From Paraphaeosphaeria minitans (Eukaryota; Ascomycota; Dothideomycetes; Pleosporales; Didymosphaeriaceae): a DNA stretch of 64,000 nucleotides. The position numbers were made by a program, and so were the translations under genes. Under the pieces are notes generated by a model. It saw only the letters and a program-made list of their open reading frames with translations. It was not told where the DNA came from and made no database searches. Shown one piece after another: positions 45,541 to 55,929 of this stretch (within the stretch, counting starts at the first letter, position 1; the number at the start of each line of letters is the position of its first letter). The stretch is taken from positions 1,116,001 to 1,180,000 of the forward strand of contig WJXW01000008.1 in NCBI GenBank assembly GCA_015832175.1, written 5' to 3'.

Positions 45541-46089
45541 GGCTCAAATGCTTTTCGATGGCGCAGATCAACTCAGGAGGGGTGGAGACCAAAACGAGTG
45601 GAGAGATGCGGGGGGGAGTTGATGGTGTCCGTGCACGATTGGGGAGGGCGTCGTATCTCATAGCTAGGCAGCCTGGACACGGTAAACACAACGCGCCGCC
45701 TTTGGAAACTTCGTTCCACGACTTCTGTGCAACGCTAGATGATCGTTTGCATGACTCCCTTCTAGCATGAATACCAGCTGGGCAGTCGCGACGGCGCCCG
45801 CTCGTGAGGAAGAGCCCGCCTCCCCCGTGCGTCTGTCTCGTGTTTGCGGCGTCGCGACTGACCAACACGCCAGATTAAGAGCCTTGCGAACGAACTGCTG
45901 CAACTAGTCTTTAGGTTTCTGCCCTCTGCCGCCCTAAGGGAAGCCACGCTTGTGTCTAAATGCTTTTACCACTACGCAACTAACTTTCTCTAGCAGTATA
46001 TTAAGCTTGTAGACAAAGCTTACTTCTATGTAAACGCGAACTTATTATATATCTTCCTAGATAAGAGTAGAGGAGAGGAAGACTAGGTT
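45541..46089. other. Gap between acetyltransferase gene and LINE tail
   Basis: The first 350 bp are GC-rich and open in several frames on both strands; these are composition effects. From about 45,905 the sequence becomes moderately TA-rich with TAG/TAA words, like a mildly RIP-affected remnant. Confidence 0.3.
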
Positions 46090-46468
46090 GGTTGGTTGGT
46101 TGGTATTCATTTTTCGTCCGTATGATGAGGAGTAAGTCCACCATATCGCCTCCCGAGGGGCATATAAGACGTGCTAAGCTATGGATTTACAGTGCCAGCG
46201 CGCTACCTTAGAAAGCATTTCTTGCCTATGCGGGTATTGCTACCATTTCAAGCTGTAGCTCCCCTTCCAGTGAGGGAGACTAGGCCGTGTATGTACATCA
46301 GGGAGAGTCCCTTATATTATAAGGCATTATTATGCCGTTACAGTAGAGAAGAGAGTAAGAGGGTGAGAAGGAGAGGGTGGAGAGAGAAGTAGAAAGATAA
46401 GAAGTGTCGCAGCTATTATGCTGCTAGGCTAAGCGCAGTGGGGTTGTTGTTGCTAGTGCAGGGCAGGA

Positions 46469-49400
46469 CTACCGAGGACAAACCTTAGTATAGTACTGTG
46501 TGAGCTGGGTAAAGGCTTCGAAGGCCTCTGGATCTCCTATCAGCGCCGCGGTATACGCCAGGCCGTCAGCCCGGCTGGATGGTAGTGCGGGTGGTCGAAG
46601 CGGCCATCGGCCAAAGGCCCCTAGGGTCTTGCGGCAGAGCGCAAGGTGCTCTGGCGTCTTATCGCGTCCGCATGAGCAGGTGAGGTTCGCGTCGTTGTGA
46701 TTGAACTTCCGATGGTACCAGGCAAAGTCTCCGTGCATAGAGCGGATAGATAGGAATCTAGCCAATACAGCTCTGGGTAGGTCTAGTTCTCCTGGTCCAC
46801 GGCGTGGTGCGTAGTCCAGCTCCCCGCTTTTATACCATCTAGAGAGTTTTGTCTTCTTGTCTGCCCACCAAATCTGTTGTATGCTTCGTAGTACTTTGCG
46901 AGCAACTGACTTGATGCCTGAGAGTGTGGGCACAGCAGCTTTCCCGGTTGGTGGCGATGGGTGCTGGGCTTCCTGATTAGCTAGTCTGTCAGCCGTCTCG
47001 TTCCCCTCGATACCCAGGTGTCCAGGGGCCCATTTGATAGAGACGTCGTGTGTCTCCATAGCGCCGTGGCATGCTAGGAAGGCCCATTGAGAGGTAGAAG
47101 GCGCGACGCCTCTAAGGCCCCATATTACTGAAGTGCTGTCTACGCACATCCAGATTCGGCGGGTACTAAGCGCTGGTTGTCTTATCGTGTGCTGGAGGCC
47201 TCTCCACGCTCCGACTACCTCCGCGTCAAACACATGCGAGGTAGGATGTAGTGACCCGCGGCCGCTCTGTAGTTGTCTTCCATTCTGATACACTGCGTAG
47301 CCGTAGGTGACCCGCTTTTCTCCTTCCTTTGTGTACTGTTCAGAGCCATCTGAGAAGATAGTGACATCTAATGGTGGGAGCTGAGCCCACCATTCTTTGA
47401 AGGACTTGGCTGCAGTCTTCTTGTCTATGCCGAGTGTTGGGTCGGTTCGGCATCCAGGCGAGTAGTGAGGGGCTATCAGTTCAGTCCTAGGAATCTCTGG
47501 TAGAAGAGACCCTAGCTGCTGGACTTTTGTCTGGATTCTCTGAGGTTTTCCGGCTCCCTTGCCTCTATTTACTATAGGGACTACCGCACGGTTGGTAAGG
47601 AGGTGATCTGAGTCTATAGCACGAAGATGGGTTGCATATCTGAGTTTGGCTTCCTCCAGCGCCACTGCGGCGGAGGGTAATCCAGCGTCTCGAAATAGTG
47701 TGGCTGTTGGGGTCGTCCTCCACACCGGTAGGATACCTCTTGCTGCTATAGCGATTGTCTTATCTATAGCGGCTATATGCCAGCCAACATAAGCGCTCAC
47801 CTCTGGCGGTCTGCCAGGCTTGAGTGTTCGCGGCGGTTTGGTGCGGCCCCTGTACCAGCACTCTGTCCCATGCAGAAGGGACGGGTATACGCAGGCAATG
47901 GTAGCCTTGCGGAGAGAGCTGGCTGGTGGTCCGCAAGTGGTCCTTGCTAGACTTCGGATGTGGTGGGCTACCTTGGCGGCTTTTGCGGCGCGCATAGCTA
48001 CGTGTCGTCTGAAAGTTAGTCTGCGGTCGAACCAGATTCCTAGCCACCGCAGGGCTGGCTGGCAGTGTTCTCCACCTGGGAGGATTGGGTGGATCGTGAG
48101 GTGCTCGTCTACGACACAGAGTGGGGCATAGCTGCTTCGCTGTCTCGTTAGGTGTATCATCTCCTGCTTTTCTGGGGCAAAGGTGACTTTGTTGATTGCG
48201 CCCCACGTTCTGATCTGCCTTAGATCTGCTGCTAGGAGCTCAACGTTGTTATCTAGGGAGTGCGAGGCCCGGTATAGGCATATGTCATCGGCGTATCCAA
48301 ATCTCCGTTCTATGTCCATGGATAGCAGCTCTGCCAGGTACAGCGTGTACAGGACCGGGGAGAGAGGCGACCCTTGGGGCGTCCCGCAGGCGGCAGGGTA
48401 GCTGGGGGTGGTGACCTGGCCAAGGCGAACTTGGACCCTTCGAGCAGTAAGGAAGGAGTCTATGAAGAGGATAGTCCTTTGCGGCCATCCCTGTTCAACC
48501 ATTCGGTGCAGCAGACGGTTCTTCAGGAGAGCGTCAAAGGCGCCCTGCACATCTAGGGTAACCATTGTAACGTGCTGATTCAGTGCCCACGCGGCTTCTG
48601 TGTCATGGGTGAACGCTGCGGTCAGATCGGCTGCAGAGCGTTTTGGGAGGGCGCCGCCATGTTGGGGACTAAGGATCTTGTGCGTCATAGCAGTCCATGC
48701 AATTCTTCTGGCCACTGTTCGTTCAAGGCCTTTCCCAATGCAGGATAGGAGTGCTATTGGTCTCCAGGATCGGGGTGACGTCCGGTCTGTCTTCCCTACT
48801 TTGGGTATCATTGCCACCTCCGCGAGCTTCCAATATGCTGGGAAGTGGTTGAGTTCTAGGCACTGCTGGAAGATCCTTCGTATAAGCTCTCCAACATGAG
48901 CCCAGCAGGCGCGGAGCAGCCGAACAGTGGACCGGTCAGTACCTGGTGAGGTGCTAGAGACCCCTATTGTGTTTCGTTCTGCTTCCTCAAGTGAGATATA
49001 TGTGCTCCAGGGGAGAGTGGCTGCGGCCTCCTGGTCTGGGCATTGTCTGAGGTCATCCTCTGCTGTGTACCGGTTGAGAACTTCCTCTCTGAGTGCCTCT
49101 GCCTTCTCCAGGGGGTCATAGATAGTCGTATCGTTGACTATAAGGGGGGTTTCCTGGTTCTCCGGCGTAAGCTTATGCCAGGCAATGACCTTGAACAGGT
49201 CCTTATCGTCCTTGGCGTTGTCAATAACGTGCCTCCAGTATTGTCTCTTAGCCTGTCTAACTATTGTCTTGAAAGCTCGTGTTTCTTCTGATGGAGGGCT
49301 GCCTAGGTAGAGCTGTCTGGCGCGCTTGTAGGCTTGGTAAGCAGTCTTGCACTCCTCAGTCCACCATGGTGCGGCGCGTCCTTCCTTGCGATCAGGCCTG

Positions 49401-50305
49401 CCTGCTGTTCGTACAGAGTGTTGTATTGTCTCCGTCAGTAGCGACACACAGTTGTCTAGTTGTGCTGTATCTTGCGCCGCAAGCGGGTCTGGGATACCCT
49501 GAACGCCTATCTCTATCAGACCGGCAAACTTTGGTAGGCTTGCCTCTGGGACTCTGTAGTGGTACTGAGCTAGGTGCGGAGTACCTAGTGCGACAGTGGG
49601 GATAGAGGTCACTATCGTCTCGTGGTCTGATCCGCTGTGCATGCTGGCCTCGACAGCCGACTGGGCGAATGGGATGTTAGAGAAGGTCAGATCAAGGACA
49701 TGACCAGCGCAGTGCGTTGGCTGCCCTGGCACGCCAATGTAGTCCATGGAGGCGGCGGCCGCCCACCTGGCAAGCTCTATGCCGCCGTTGGCTGCGGTGA
49801 CAGCCGGTTCAAAGGATTCGTGTCGGACATTGAAGTCACCTCCCACAAGGCAGTGTTGGGGAGGCGTGAGATGCGTGACGTATTGAAGTACGTCAGGGGT
49901 AAGTGGCTGTCTATAGCAGTTGAGTATTGCTACTCCGTTCACAACAACCCATAGCAGGTCTGGATGGTTGAGACTTTCTCTAGTCTGGAGTCTTAGGTGG
50001 TACCCTTTCCGGATATACGTCATCACCCGAGGGCGCGCTGAGCCCGATGCGGTGGGAGTGTCCCAAGTGCTGATCGGTGCGAGGTGCCGAAAGCCAGGGT
50101 GGGTAGAAGTCCTTGAGTTGGCACATGTGAAGGGCTCTTGCACGCATACAACATCCAGGCCCTTCTGAAAGGCCACTTCTAGTATGGTGATATGGCAGGG
50201 AGAGCTCCTGCCGACATTGGCCCAGCATACTCGTAGCTGTTTGCTTGGTAGACTGGGCTGTTGTTGCCCGTTATAGGCTGGGGTGTTGTTGGGGTGTTCT
50301 AGCAT
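46469..50305 (-). CDS. LINE ORF2: endonuclease-reverse transcriptase-RNase H
   Basis: 1278 aa. Residues about 20-240 are an apurinic-type endonuclease: CVQEPF (Glu57), GGDFNV (Asp157, Asn159), LDLTFSN and GSDHET (226-230). The reverse transcriptase spans about 485-760, with VTLDVQGAFDALLKNRL, CGTPQGSPLSP and the catalytic box FGYADDICLY (YADD at 671-674). RNase H is at about 980-1115: IFSDGS (Asp986), FDAEVVG, MCVDSTS and APGHLGIEGNETADRLA, so all four catalytic acids are present. A terminal CSCGRDKTPEHLALC zinc motif follows. The protein cuts target DNA, copies its RNA at the nick and removes the template. The start codon overlaps the ORF1 stop (ATGCTAG), so it is probably translated by re-initiation. 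Confidence 0.92.
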   Translation of the reverse strand: MLEHPNNTPAYNGQQQPSLPSKQLRVCWANVGRSSPCHITILEVAFQKGLDVVCVQEPFTCANSRTSTHPGFRHLAPISTWDTPTASGSARPRVMTYIRKGYHLRLQTRESLNHPDLLWVVVNGVAILNCYRQPLTPDVLQYVTHLTPPQHCLVGGDFNVRHESFEPAVTAANGGIELARWAAAASMDYIGVPGQPTHCAGHVLDLTFSNIPFAQSAVEASMHSGSDHETIVTSIPTVALGTPHLAQYHYRVPEASLPKFAGLIEIGVQGIPDPLAAQDTAQLDNCVSLLTETIQHSVRTAGRPDRKEGRAAPWWTEECKTAYQAYKRARQLYLGSPPSEETRAFKTIVRQAKRQYWRHVIDNAKDDKDLFKVIAWHKLTPENQETPLIVNDTTIYDPLEKAEALREEVLNRYTAEDDLRQCPDQEAAATLPWSTYISLEEAERNTIGVSSTSPGTDRSTVRLLRACWAHVGELIRRIFQQCLELNHFPAYWKLAEVAMIPKVGKTDRTSPRSWRPIALLSCIGKGLERTVARRIAWTAMTHKILSPQHGGALPKRSAADLTAAFTHDTEAAWALNQHVTMVTLDVQGAFDALLKNRLLHRMVEQGWPQRTILFIDSFLTARRVQVRLGQVTTPSYPAACGTPQGSPLSPVLYTLYLAELLSMDIERRFGYADDICLYRASHSLDNNVELLAADLRQIRTWGAINKVTFAPEKQEMIHLTRQRSSYAPLCVVDEHLTIHPILPGGEHCQPALRWLGIWFDRRLTFRRHVAMRAAKAAKVAHHIRSLARTTCGPPASSLRKATIACVYPSLLHGTECWYRGRTKPPRTLKPGRPPEVSAYVGWHIAAIDKTIAIAARGILPVWRTTPTATLFRDAGLPSAAVALEEAKLRYATHLRAIDSDHLLTNRAVVPIVNRGKGAGKPQRIQTKVQQLGSLLPEIPRTELIAPHYSPGCRTDPTLGIDKKTAAKSFKEWWAQLPPLDVTIFSDGSEQYTKEGEKRVTYGYAVYQNGRQLQSGRGSLHPTSHVFDAEVVGAWRGLQHTIRQPALSTRRIWMCVDSTSVIWGLRGVAPSTSQWAFLACHGAMETHDVSIKWAPGHLGIEGNETADRLANQEAQHPSPPTGKAAVPTLSGIKSVARKVLRSIQQIWWADKKTKLSRWYKSGELDYAPRRGPGELDLPRAVLARFLSIRSMHGDFAWYHRKFNHNDANLTCSCGRDKTPEHLALCRKTLGAFGRWPLRPPALPSSRADGLAYTAALIGDPEAFEAFTQLTQYYTKVCPR

Positions 50306-51954
50306 GTCGATGGTGGGTCATCGCTCATGCTGGTGTCTTCTCTCTCTGAGGTAGACGGGTCAGTGTAGATAGTGGGTCGTGGCTGCAAGCTTTTGGCAGA
50401 CATTTGCCGGACGTTGAGGTTTCTATTGCCCGTGGCTGCCCGCCTTGGTCTCTTTTCTCCGCTGGTAGCGGATGAAGGTACGTGGGAGGCACTGATTGTT
50501 CTGGTACGTGTAGCTTGTGCTGCTTGCTCCTGAGTAGTAGGTTGGGGTGTCGTTGTCTCCTGAGGAGCCTCTGGTGGAGTGGAATCAGGCTGAAGTGTGG
50601 CCTGTCTCAGGGTCTCTTCGACTGTTCCGTAGAGGTGCTTGTGTGCTATCCTGCCTGCGCGGCGGATGGCTTTTAGCTCAGTCTTTGTAGGCTTGCTTAT
50701 GTGTCCGTGTACCCGACGAGGGGCTGCAGGGCAGTTGGAGTGGCTGGCTGGGTGAGGGCCGTGACAGTTAGCACACATAGCTTTGTGGGGGCAACTGTCT
50801 CCGTGCTGTCCTTGGTGTCGGTCCGTACGGTCACCGCAGTGCGCACAGCGGGCTACTCGGGTACAGCGTGCAGCGTTGCAGTATCCCTGGCAGCCTGGGT
50901 CATGTCGCTGTATAGTTGGACGTTTGTGGATTTCCTTTGAGAATTGGCTCGTGCCAAAAAGCTGGAATGAGCGGACTGGCTGCTTGTATGAGATAATCCA
51001 GGTAGTGAGGCCATTCTGGTTCACCCCGTGCCGTGAGGTCCTGCAGCTGACGGGCTGCTTGCCTGTTTGTGAGCATACCTCTTCCTCGACCAGCTGGGTA
51101 GTAGTTGGTATTTCTGTGCCGTCTAGGGTCCGAAAAGAGCTGGGTACTCCTTGCACTGCGTAGTTGATCCAGCGTTCTGGGATCCTGATCGCGTCTCTGT
51201 CTAGCGCTTGTACTATAAGTACCTGGTTCTCTTGCGTTAGGAGTTGTTCCCGGATATTCTGGTTAGCTGGGGTAATTGCCCAGCCTGTATTGATAGGTGA
51301 TGCAGTAGGTATATCCTTGAGGGTGATTCCTCCTATGCTCTTGCATATTGCCTGCCTTACTGCAAATGGTGATGGTTGTTGCAGTCGCATTGCTGGGTTA
51401 GAGATGGCTATAAAGATTCGATTGTCTTCTTTTGGCTTAGCTAGCGGGGCGGGCCGCGTCCTAGCAGCGATCAGGGGTCGACTGATGCCCCTATTCGAGT
51501 TTTGGGGGTCTCTGGCTACGTCCGCCCAGGAGCGGCGTCCTGATTCCTGGCTCCTGGAGTTGCTGTAGCCGGCGTCGCTGCTCCAGCGGGAGCTGGGAGG
51601 GGAGTTGCTTGGGGAGAGGGAGGTCAGGGCATGGATGACTCTCTGCTGCAGCTCCTCTGCGATATTGGCTTCTTGAGGATTAGTGTAGCCTTGTGCGTGT
51701 TGATCTACGGCTGCTGCGAAGGCGGCAGTGATGGTGTTCCATAGCTGGGTGGTCTGCTGGGTCTCGGTGATGTGGCGTTGGACGGCGTCAGAGACTCGAG
51801 GTTTGGGAGCGCCCCCACCGGGGTTCTGACTGCTCAGCGGGGGTGCCGGGTGGTGCACGTCCTTCTGGAGCCGTCTTGAGGCGCTGGTATTGAGCTGCTG
51901 AGGGGACTCGGGGTCTGGGGACCCCGTGTGGTGGGAGGAGGGAGACTCTACCAT
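50299..51954 (-). CDS. LINE ORF1: gag-like nucleic-acid-binding protein
   Basis: 551 aa. The N-terminal 150 residues are Ser/Pro/Gln-rich. A globular centre (about 165-330) includes ISNPAMRLQQPSPFAVRQAI and PERWINYAVQGVPSS, a pattern found in fungal LINE gag proteins. Cys/His knuckles follow at about 355-420: CQGYCNAARCTRVARCAHCG, CPHKAMCANCHGPHPASHSNC. They should bind the element RNA. The C-terminal part is again low-complexity. The ORF runs 7 nt past the ORF2 start codon. Confidence 0.85.
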   Translation of the reverse strand: MVESPSSHHTGSPDPESPQQLNTSASRRLQKDVHHPAPPLSSQNPGGGAPKPRVSDAVQRHITETQQTTQLWNTITAAFAAAVDQHAQGYTNPQEANIAEELQQRVIHALTSLSPSNSPPSSRWSSDAGYSNSRSQESGRRSWADVARDPQNSNRGISRPLIAARTRPAPLAKPKEDNRIFIAISNPAMRLQQPSPFAVRQAICKSIGGITLKDIPTASPINTGWAITPANQNIREQLLTQENQVLIVQALDRDAIRIPERWINYAVQGVPSSFRTLDGTEIPTTTQLVEEEVCSQTGKQPVSCRTSRHGVNQNGLTTWIISYKQPVRSFQLFGTSQFSKEIHKRPTIQRHDPGCQGYCNAARCTRVARCAHCGDRTDRHQGQHGDSCPHKAMCANCHGPHPASHSNCPAAPRRVHGHISKPTKTELKAIRRAGRIAHKHLYGTVEETLRQATLQPDSTPPEAPQETTTPQPTTQEQAAQATRTRTISASHVPSSATSGEKRPRRAATGNRNLNVRQMSAKSLQPRPTIYTDPSTSEREDTSMSDDPPSTC

Positions 51955-51999
51955 CCTATTAAGCTCCCTTACGCGTCGCGCGGGGGACCTAGGCGGATG

Positions 52000-52413
52000 C
52001 TAGAGGTACTCCCAGAGTGGCCGCAGCGAGCCGGATCAGTTGCTGGGATTTTTGGGGCCTCTGTGAAGGAAGTCCAAAAATCGAAAGTTTGGTGTTCGGT
52101 GTCCCTAGCCATGATAAAAGCTCTTCAGCTTCAAAGGAACTGGCTGAGGCGCTCCGCCGTCCCCGGTCACCACAATAAGCTCACCGAGTATATCGTCAAG
52201 AAGGATAAGAAGCAGGAGAAGCTAGCAGAAGAAGCTAGCAGAAGAAGCCTCCGCGGGCGAGCAACTAACCGCGACTTCCTAATCAGGACAATTATACATA
52301 CAGTAGGGCCCATAACACATCAAATTCAGCTCCTACGGACTACGCTCCGCAGCCAATTCACTGTCTTGGCGTCCCGTACATACGTAGGTGACGATTTAAC
52401 GCAGCCGCAGTAA
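52000..52413 (+). pseudogene. Basic helical fragment upstream of the LINE
   Basis: The plus-strand frame that ends at 52,413 looks coding from about 52,080: LQLQRNWLRRSAVPGHHNKL, then KKDKKQEKLAEEASRRSL and ATNRDFLIRTIIHTVGPIT. A 15-bp tandem (GCTAGCAGAAGAA) lies within. Its N-terminal part runs into the LINE 5' region, so the insertion may have cut a gene here, or this may be part of an older element. No family is recognised. Confidence 0.3.
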
Positions 52414-53960
52414 CCCAGCTATGCTACGGATTACGGCGTTCTAGCTGTTTGCTAAGCGTAGCTAGGCGTGGTGGATGAATTATGGCTGAATCTAAGTAGG
52501 ACTCATTGATTAATTATTGGATCCGTGGTTGGTCTTGCTGACAGCGTCTGCAAGCTGAAGAGGGAATTTTTTGCACAGTATTCAATGTAGTTGCACTTTC
52601 AAAGTCTCCTGGGTACTGGGAGGAAGACAAGGCAAATGACAGAGCTAGAACCACGAATCGCAGATGTGGTGGATGGGGTCTTGCAATGAGCCACAAGCGT
52701 AGCTTGCCAGATATGTACTGTGGACTTTTGCTTGTGAAGATGTTTTTCAACGTTGACGCCACGCGACGAGTATCGGTGAAGCCGCGGCGGCCAAGGTCCT
52801 GGAACACTCTTCCCGCACAGACGGTAATGCTGGCTTCCACACCCCCCCCCCCACCTTCGTCTACGACATCGTCTGAATTCCAATAGACTTTTGTTAGTAT
52901 GTGGCATCACGTTCAACACTATCACATGATACTACCAACCTTATGTAGACTAGCTGCTGACTACGATCCTCGTATTTAAGGGATCCTCTGGTTAGCTTAC
53001 AATTAACTCAGTCTCTCATTCTTCCTCCGTACTTCACTGATAGATACATACGACCGAGAGTTCTTCGCCCGACGACTAGTGACCAGCATATGCACAAGGG
53101 AATAACCATTTGTGCTTTGAACTGGTGGAAATGGGGAAGAGGACTTCGATCCAGGTGTAGACGGATGTACCAAAAAGGCAGCCATCATTTGGGCCTTTGG
53201 TAACGATGTCGCCACCTCGCCACCGGCATCCATTCTCCCGCCACAGTGGCGTCGAGTAAGGAGGATACCGATTTCCCCTCTTTTGGGCTTTTCAGGGCTG
53301 TGAATCGACACGCGCAGTGACGTAATACGAACTTCCTATGCATTCAGCGCACAGCTTTCCTACCCGGCTGTAGGCTGCAACAATTCTCGCCTAGCGGGCT
53401 TCATACGGACCCAGTATCGTCGGTTACGTAGGCAAGCAGACGAGGCTGGCACACAACAACGGCACCATGCAACGTTCTGTGCATCGCTGCCAGCAATGTT
53501 TTCCCGTAGCTCCACGAATGAGTAGATCGTACCGAAGCATTAGCTATGCATAGGACGACTTCCCAGCCATTCAGAGGAGAACTGTTCGATTGTCTGAACT
53601 CGTTTGGTACGCTGGATGGTAGCTTTCCGTTGTCGTTGCCCATACACTGCCAGACCATACCAGGGCACGGAACCGCTTCCAGACGTTCATCAGGTTTGGT
53701 TCATTAGCAGGCTGCTCTAGCTCCAACAGTTTTCTAACGTTCCATGGCCAGCCAAAATGTTTTCTATTGGCGATCACGTGGAAGATGAATTTGGTTATGT
53801 TTAAATACAGCTCGATATCCACCTGTAGAAATCGACCGAGATCTTATCCTTCTCACACCTTCACATCTTCCCAGGTCTATCATTGTTGAGCCAACGAGAC
53901 CGGCTCAAGCAACACGTGCCCTTCGAATATTTCTAGCAATGGCTCAAGCAGTCCCAGCAG
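52414..53960. other. Gene-poor stretch
   Basis: Several frames of about 100 codons on the minus strand (52,514-52,840; 53,003-53,311) are without recognisable features. A C12 homopolymer lies at 52,842-52,853. TATA-like TTTAAATA words occur at 53,800. Confidence 0.3.
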
Positions 53961-53966
53961 TGCCAA

Positions 53967-54800
53967 TTGTACACAACTGCGTCTGAATGTAGCTCCTGTC
54001 TATCCGCTAAATTGGCTTCCATCCAGAACACGAACACCAGGCCTTACCCCCCACCAGAGGCCGTTAGAACACGGCCGCACGTATGCGAGACATTAACAGA
54101 AGTTGAATCAGCAGGGCGCGACTCCCTCGCGGCCACACGTACAGGTCGGAAGGAAAGTGCAGCCGGGCTGTCTACCAACAGCGCCAGCAGAGTACGGAAG
54201 GACTCGGTCCAAAGCAGTGGTAGTGGTCCATTGGAGGTCAATGACTGTCTAACGCTCGGCGCAACCATGGTCAGCTATGCCCATCCCACTGCTCCGGGCA
54301 TCCTCAGACCCTTCAACGCTTCGCTTGGTCACGACGGTCGCCCTAGCCATGCGCATGATACAAGCCAGTCTTCTTTAGGAGAACCCATCGCGGACGATTA
54401 TTGGAGTATGTCGAGCGTTGTCGGTGTCAAGAGCAGCATCAAGGGCCATCAGGTCCCAACAATCACCTCGGCTTCGGCATGGGCGGCGGGCTGCGGACGG
54501 CAACCCCACCAGCTTTCGGCCCAGAGATGCTGGATCCGTAGAAAGACTCGGTTCCCTATTGCTCGACAGTAAATCCAAACCAGTTGCATCTTTTCAATCT
54601 AGGCATGGGAAACCGCCAGTCGTCATTCGATCTGTTCGGGACTCCCTTCACAGCAAAGCCAATTGACAAACACTATCTTGCTGGGCGTTCTGGTCTGGAT
54701 AGCTCTATGGGCTTTCCTCGATCCAAAGACACTGTTGGCGACGGATCTTCTCCATTGGCAGTAAGCACCACCAGCCAAAGCGGGTGTGGTCAAGTTATCG
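53967..54800 (+). pseudogene. Broken Ser/Gly-rich reading frames
   Basis: A 201-codon frame at 53,967-54,572 is Ser/Thr-rich. From about 54,400 a different frame looks better: PNNHLGFGMGGGLRTATPP, one TAG stop at 54,537, then HLFNLGMGNRQSSFDLFGTP and YLAGRSGLDSSMGF to about 54,790. A gene of low-complexity type with one frameshift and one stop explains this best. No family is recognised. Confidence 0.3.
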
Positions 54801-54814
54801 TGGATGGCTCTTGA

Positions 54815-55929
54815 CAGCCGACGTATGTTCGTGTTAGAGAACAGAGGCTTGGTCCTGGTCTACTCTGTGGGAAAGCGGTAAACTCGCATGAATATGATGA
54901 TAAAATTGGGTAAGGACAATTCGAATGAGCTGATCTCAGACGTACCTAACTTGTTGGGGGAACACTGACCTATCAGCACATACCTAACTTCAATTGTTTC
55001 AGGGACCTGGGTCAGCTAAAGGAAATTTGAAAAAAGCGTAAATAGAAAAGAATTGTTTCTCTAGCCTCTCGCAACCCTCTCAACTCGTCTTAAAAACGCT
55101 GTCCGAGAATCTTTTCTAGTTCCGATAGGCGTAAAAGGAACAGATGTTGACCTCCATAAGATGCTTGGGCGTTGGCAACCTGGTGGGTTCTAATTGGCCT
55201 TTGCGCATACGACGCTCTGACGTACCAGATTATATGGGACTTCCTCGAGAGATGACAAAAGCTACGGTAGTCAGAACAGGTACTTGAGCTTGCGACGAGC
55301 CTTATAAATAGCGCTCGTAGTCAATGAATATGTCTGCGCAGACTGAACGTGCTGCTGTCGGCGCCGCACAGCGCTACTCGGCATGAAGTGTGCATGCAAA
55401 GGCCTTAGCAGCCGCGCTCTGACTAACCTAAAGGCTCCTCCTTCATATCCCAATGCCAATATGATTCGCTGAGCAGCTGATGTAGAAGATATTACGGGCA
55501 AGTTCGAAAAGGTCGTTGTACTTGTCCCTCTCGAGCTGCCGACACAGGAGGACAATCTCCGTCTGCCAAGTCAAAGCTCGTAACCGAAGATATCTCGATC
55601 GATGCTAGGCCACAACAATTCTAAACCGCCGCTAGAGCTTGGTTAGATTAGACTCTTGGGATACAGCCGTGGACAGCCAGATCATCAGTCCGAACGATGT
55701 GGCGAGCGAGCCATAAAGGATTGCACCGCAGCGTGAGTGACTCTCATTGTATGTGGGACCTTAAGTCTGTCTTTGTGACGAGTGACTGGGCGAGATGGCG
55801 AGTATCTGGCCCCCGCACCTTAAAGGAAGAAATAGTGGTGGGGAGCATACTGCGACAAACCCACATAAGAACGTAGGTGGCACGAGGCGGTCCACAATCA
55901 CGACACAGGCGAGGGGATTCGTGGGATCG
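54815..55929. other. Gene-poor stretch
   Basis: A 94-codon minus-strand frame at 55,271-55,555 is basic toward its end, without a motif. It may belong to the decayed helicase that follows. Nothing else is supported. Confidence 0.25.

Larger units (their letters stand above)
46090..52000 (-). mobile_element. Apparently intact Tad-like LINE (two ORFs)
   Basis: The element has ORF1 (gag-like), ORF2 (endonuclease, reverse transcriptase, RNase H), a 3' UTR of about 360 bp and a tail of CCAA repeats (plus strand TTGGTTGGTTGGTTGG at 46,090-46,108). No stop or frameshift interrupts either ORF, and there is no TpA excess. In a genome with strong RIP this means that the copy inserted recently, after the last RIP-active cross, or escaped it. 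The 5' limit is not defined; I see no target-site duplication by eye. Confidence 0.85.

Noticed and set aside
45479..45868. 129-codon minus-strand frame after the acetyltransferase gene
   Set aside because: GC-rich composition keeps several frames open on both strands; there is no domain, and it overlaps the GNAT 3' end.
47760..48206. 148-codon minus-strand frame inside the LINE
   Set aside because: It is an alternative frame of ORF2, whose reverse transcriptase motifs decide the frame.
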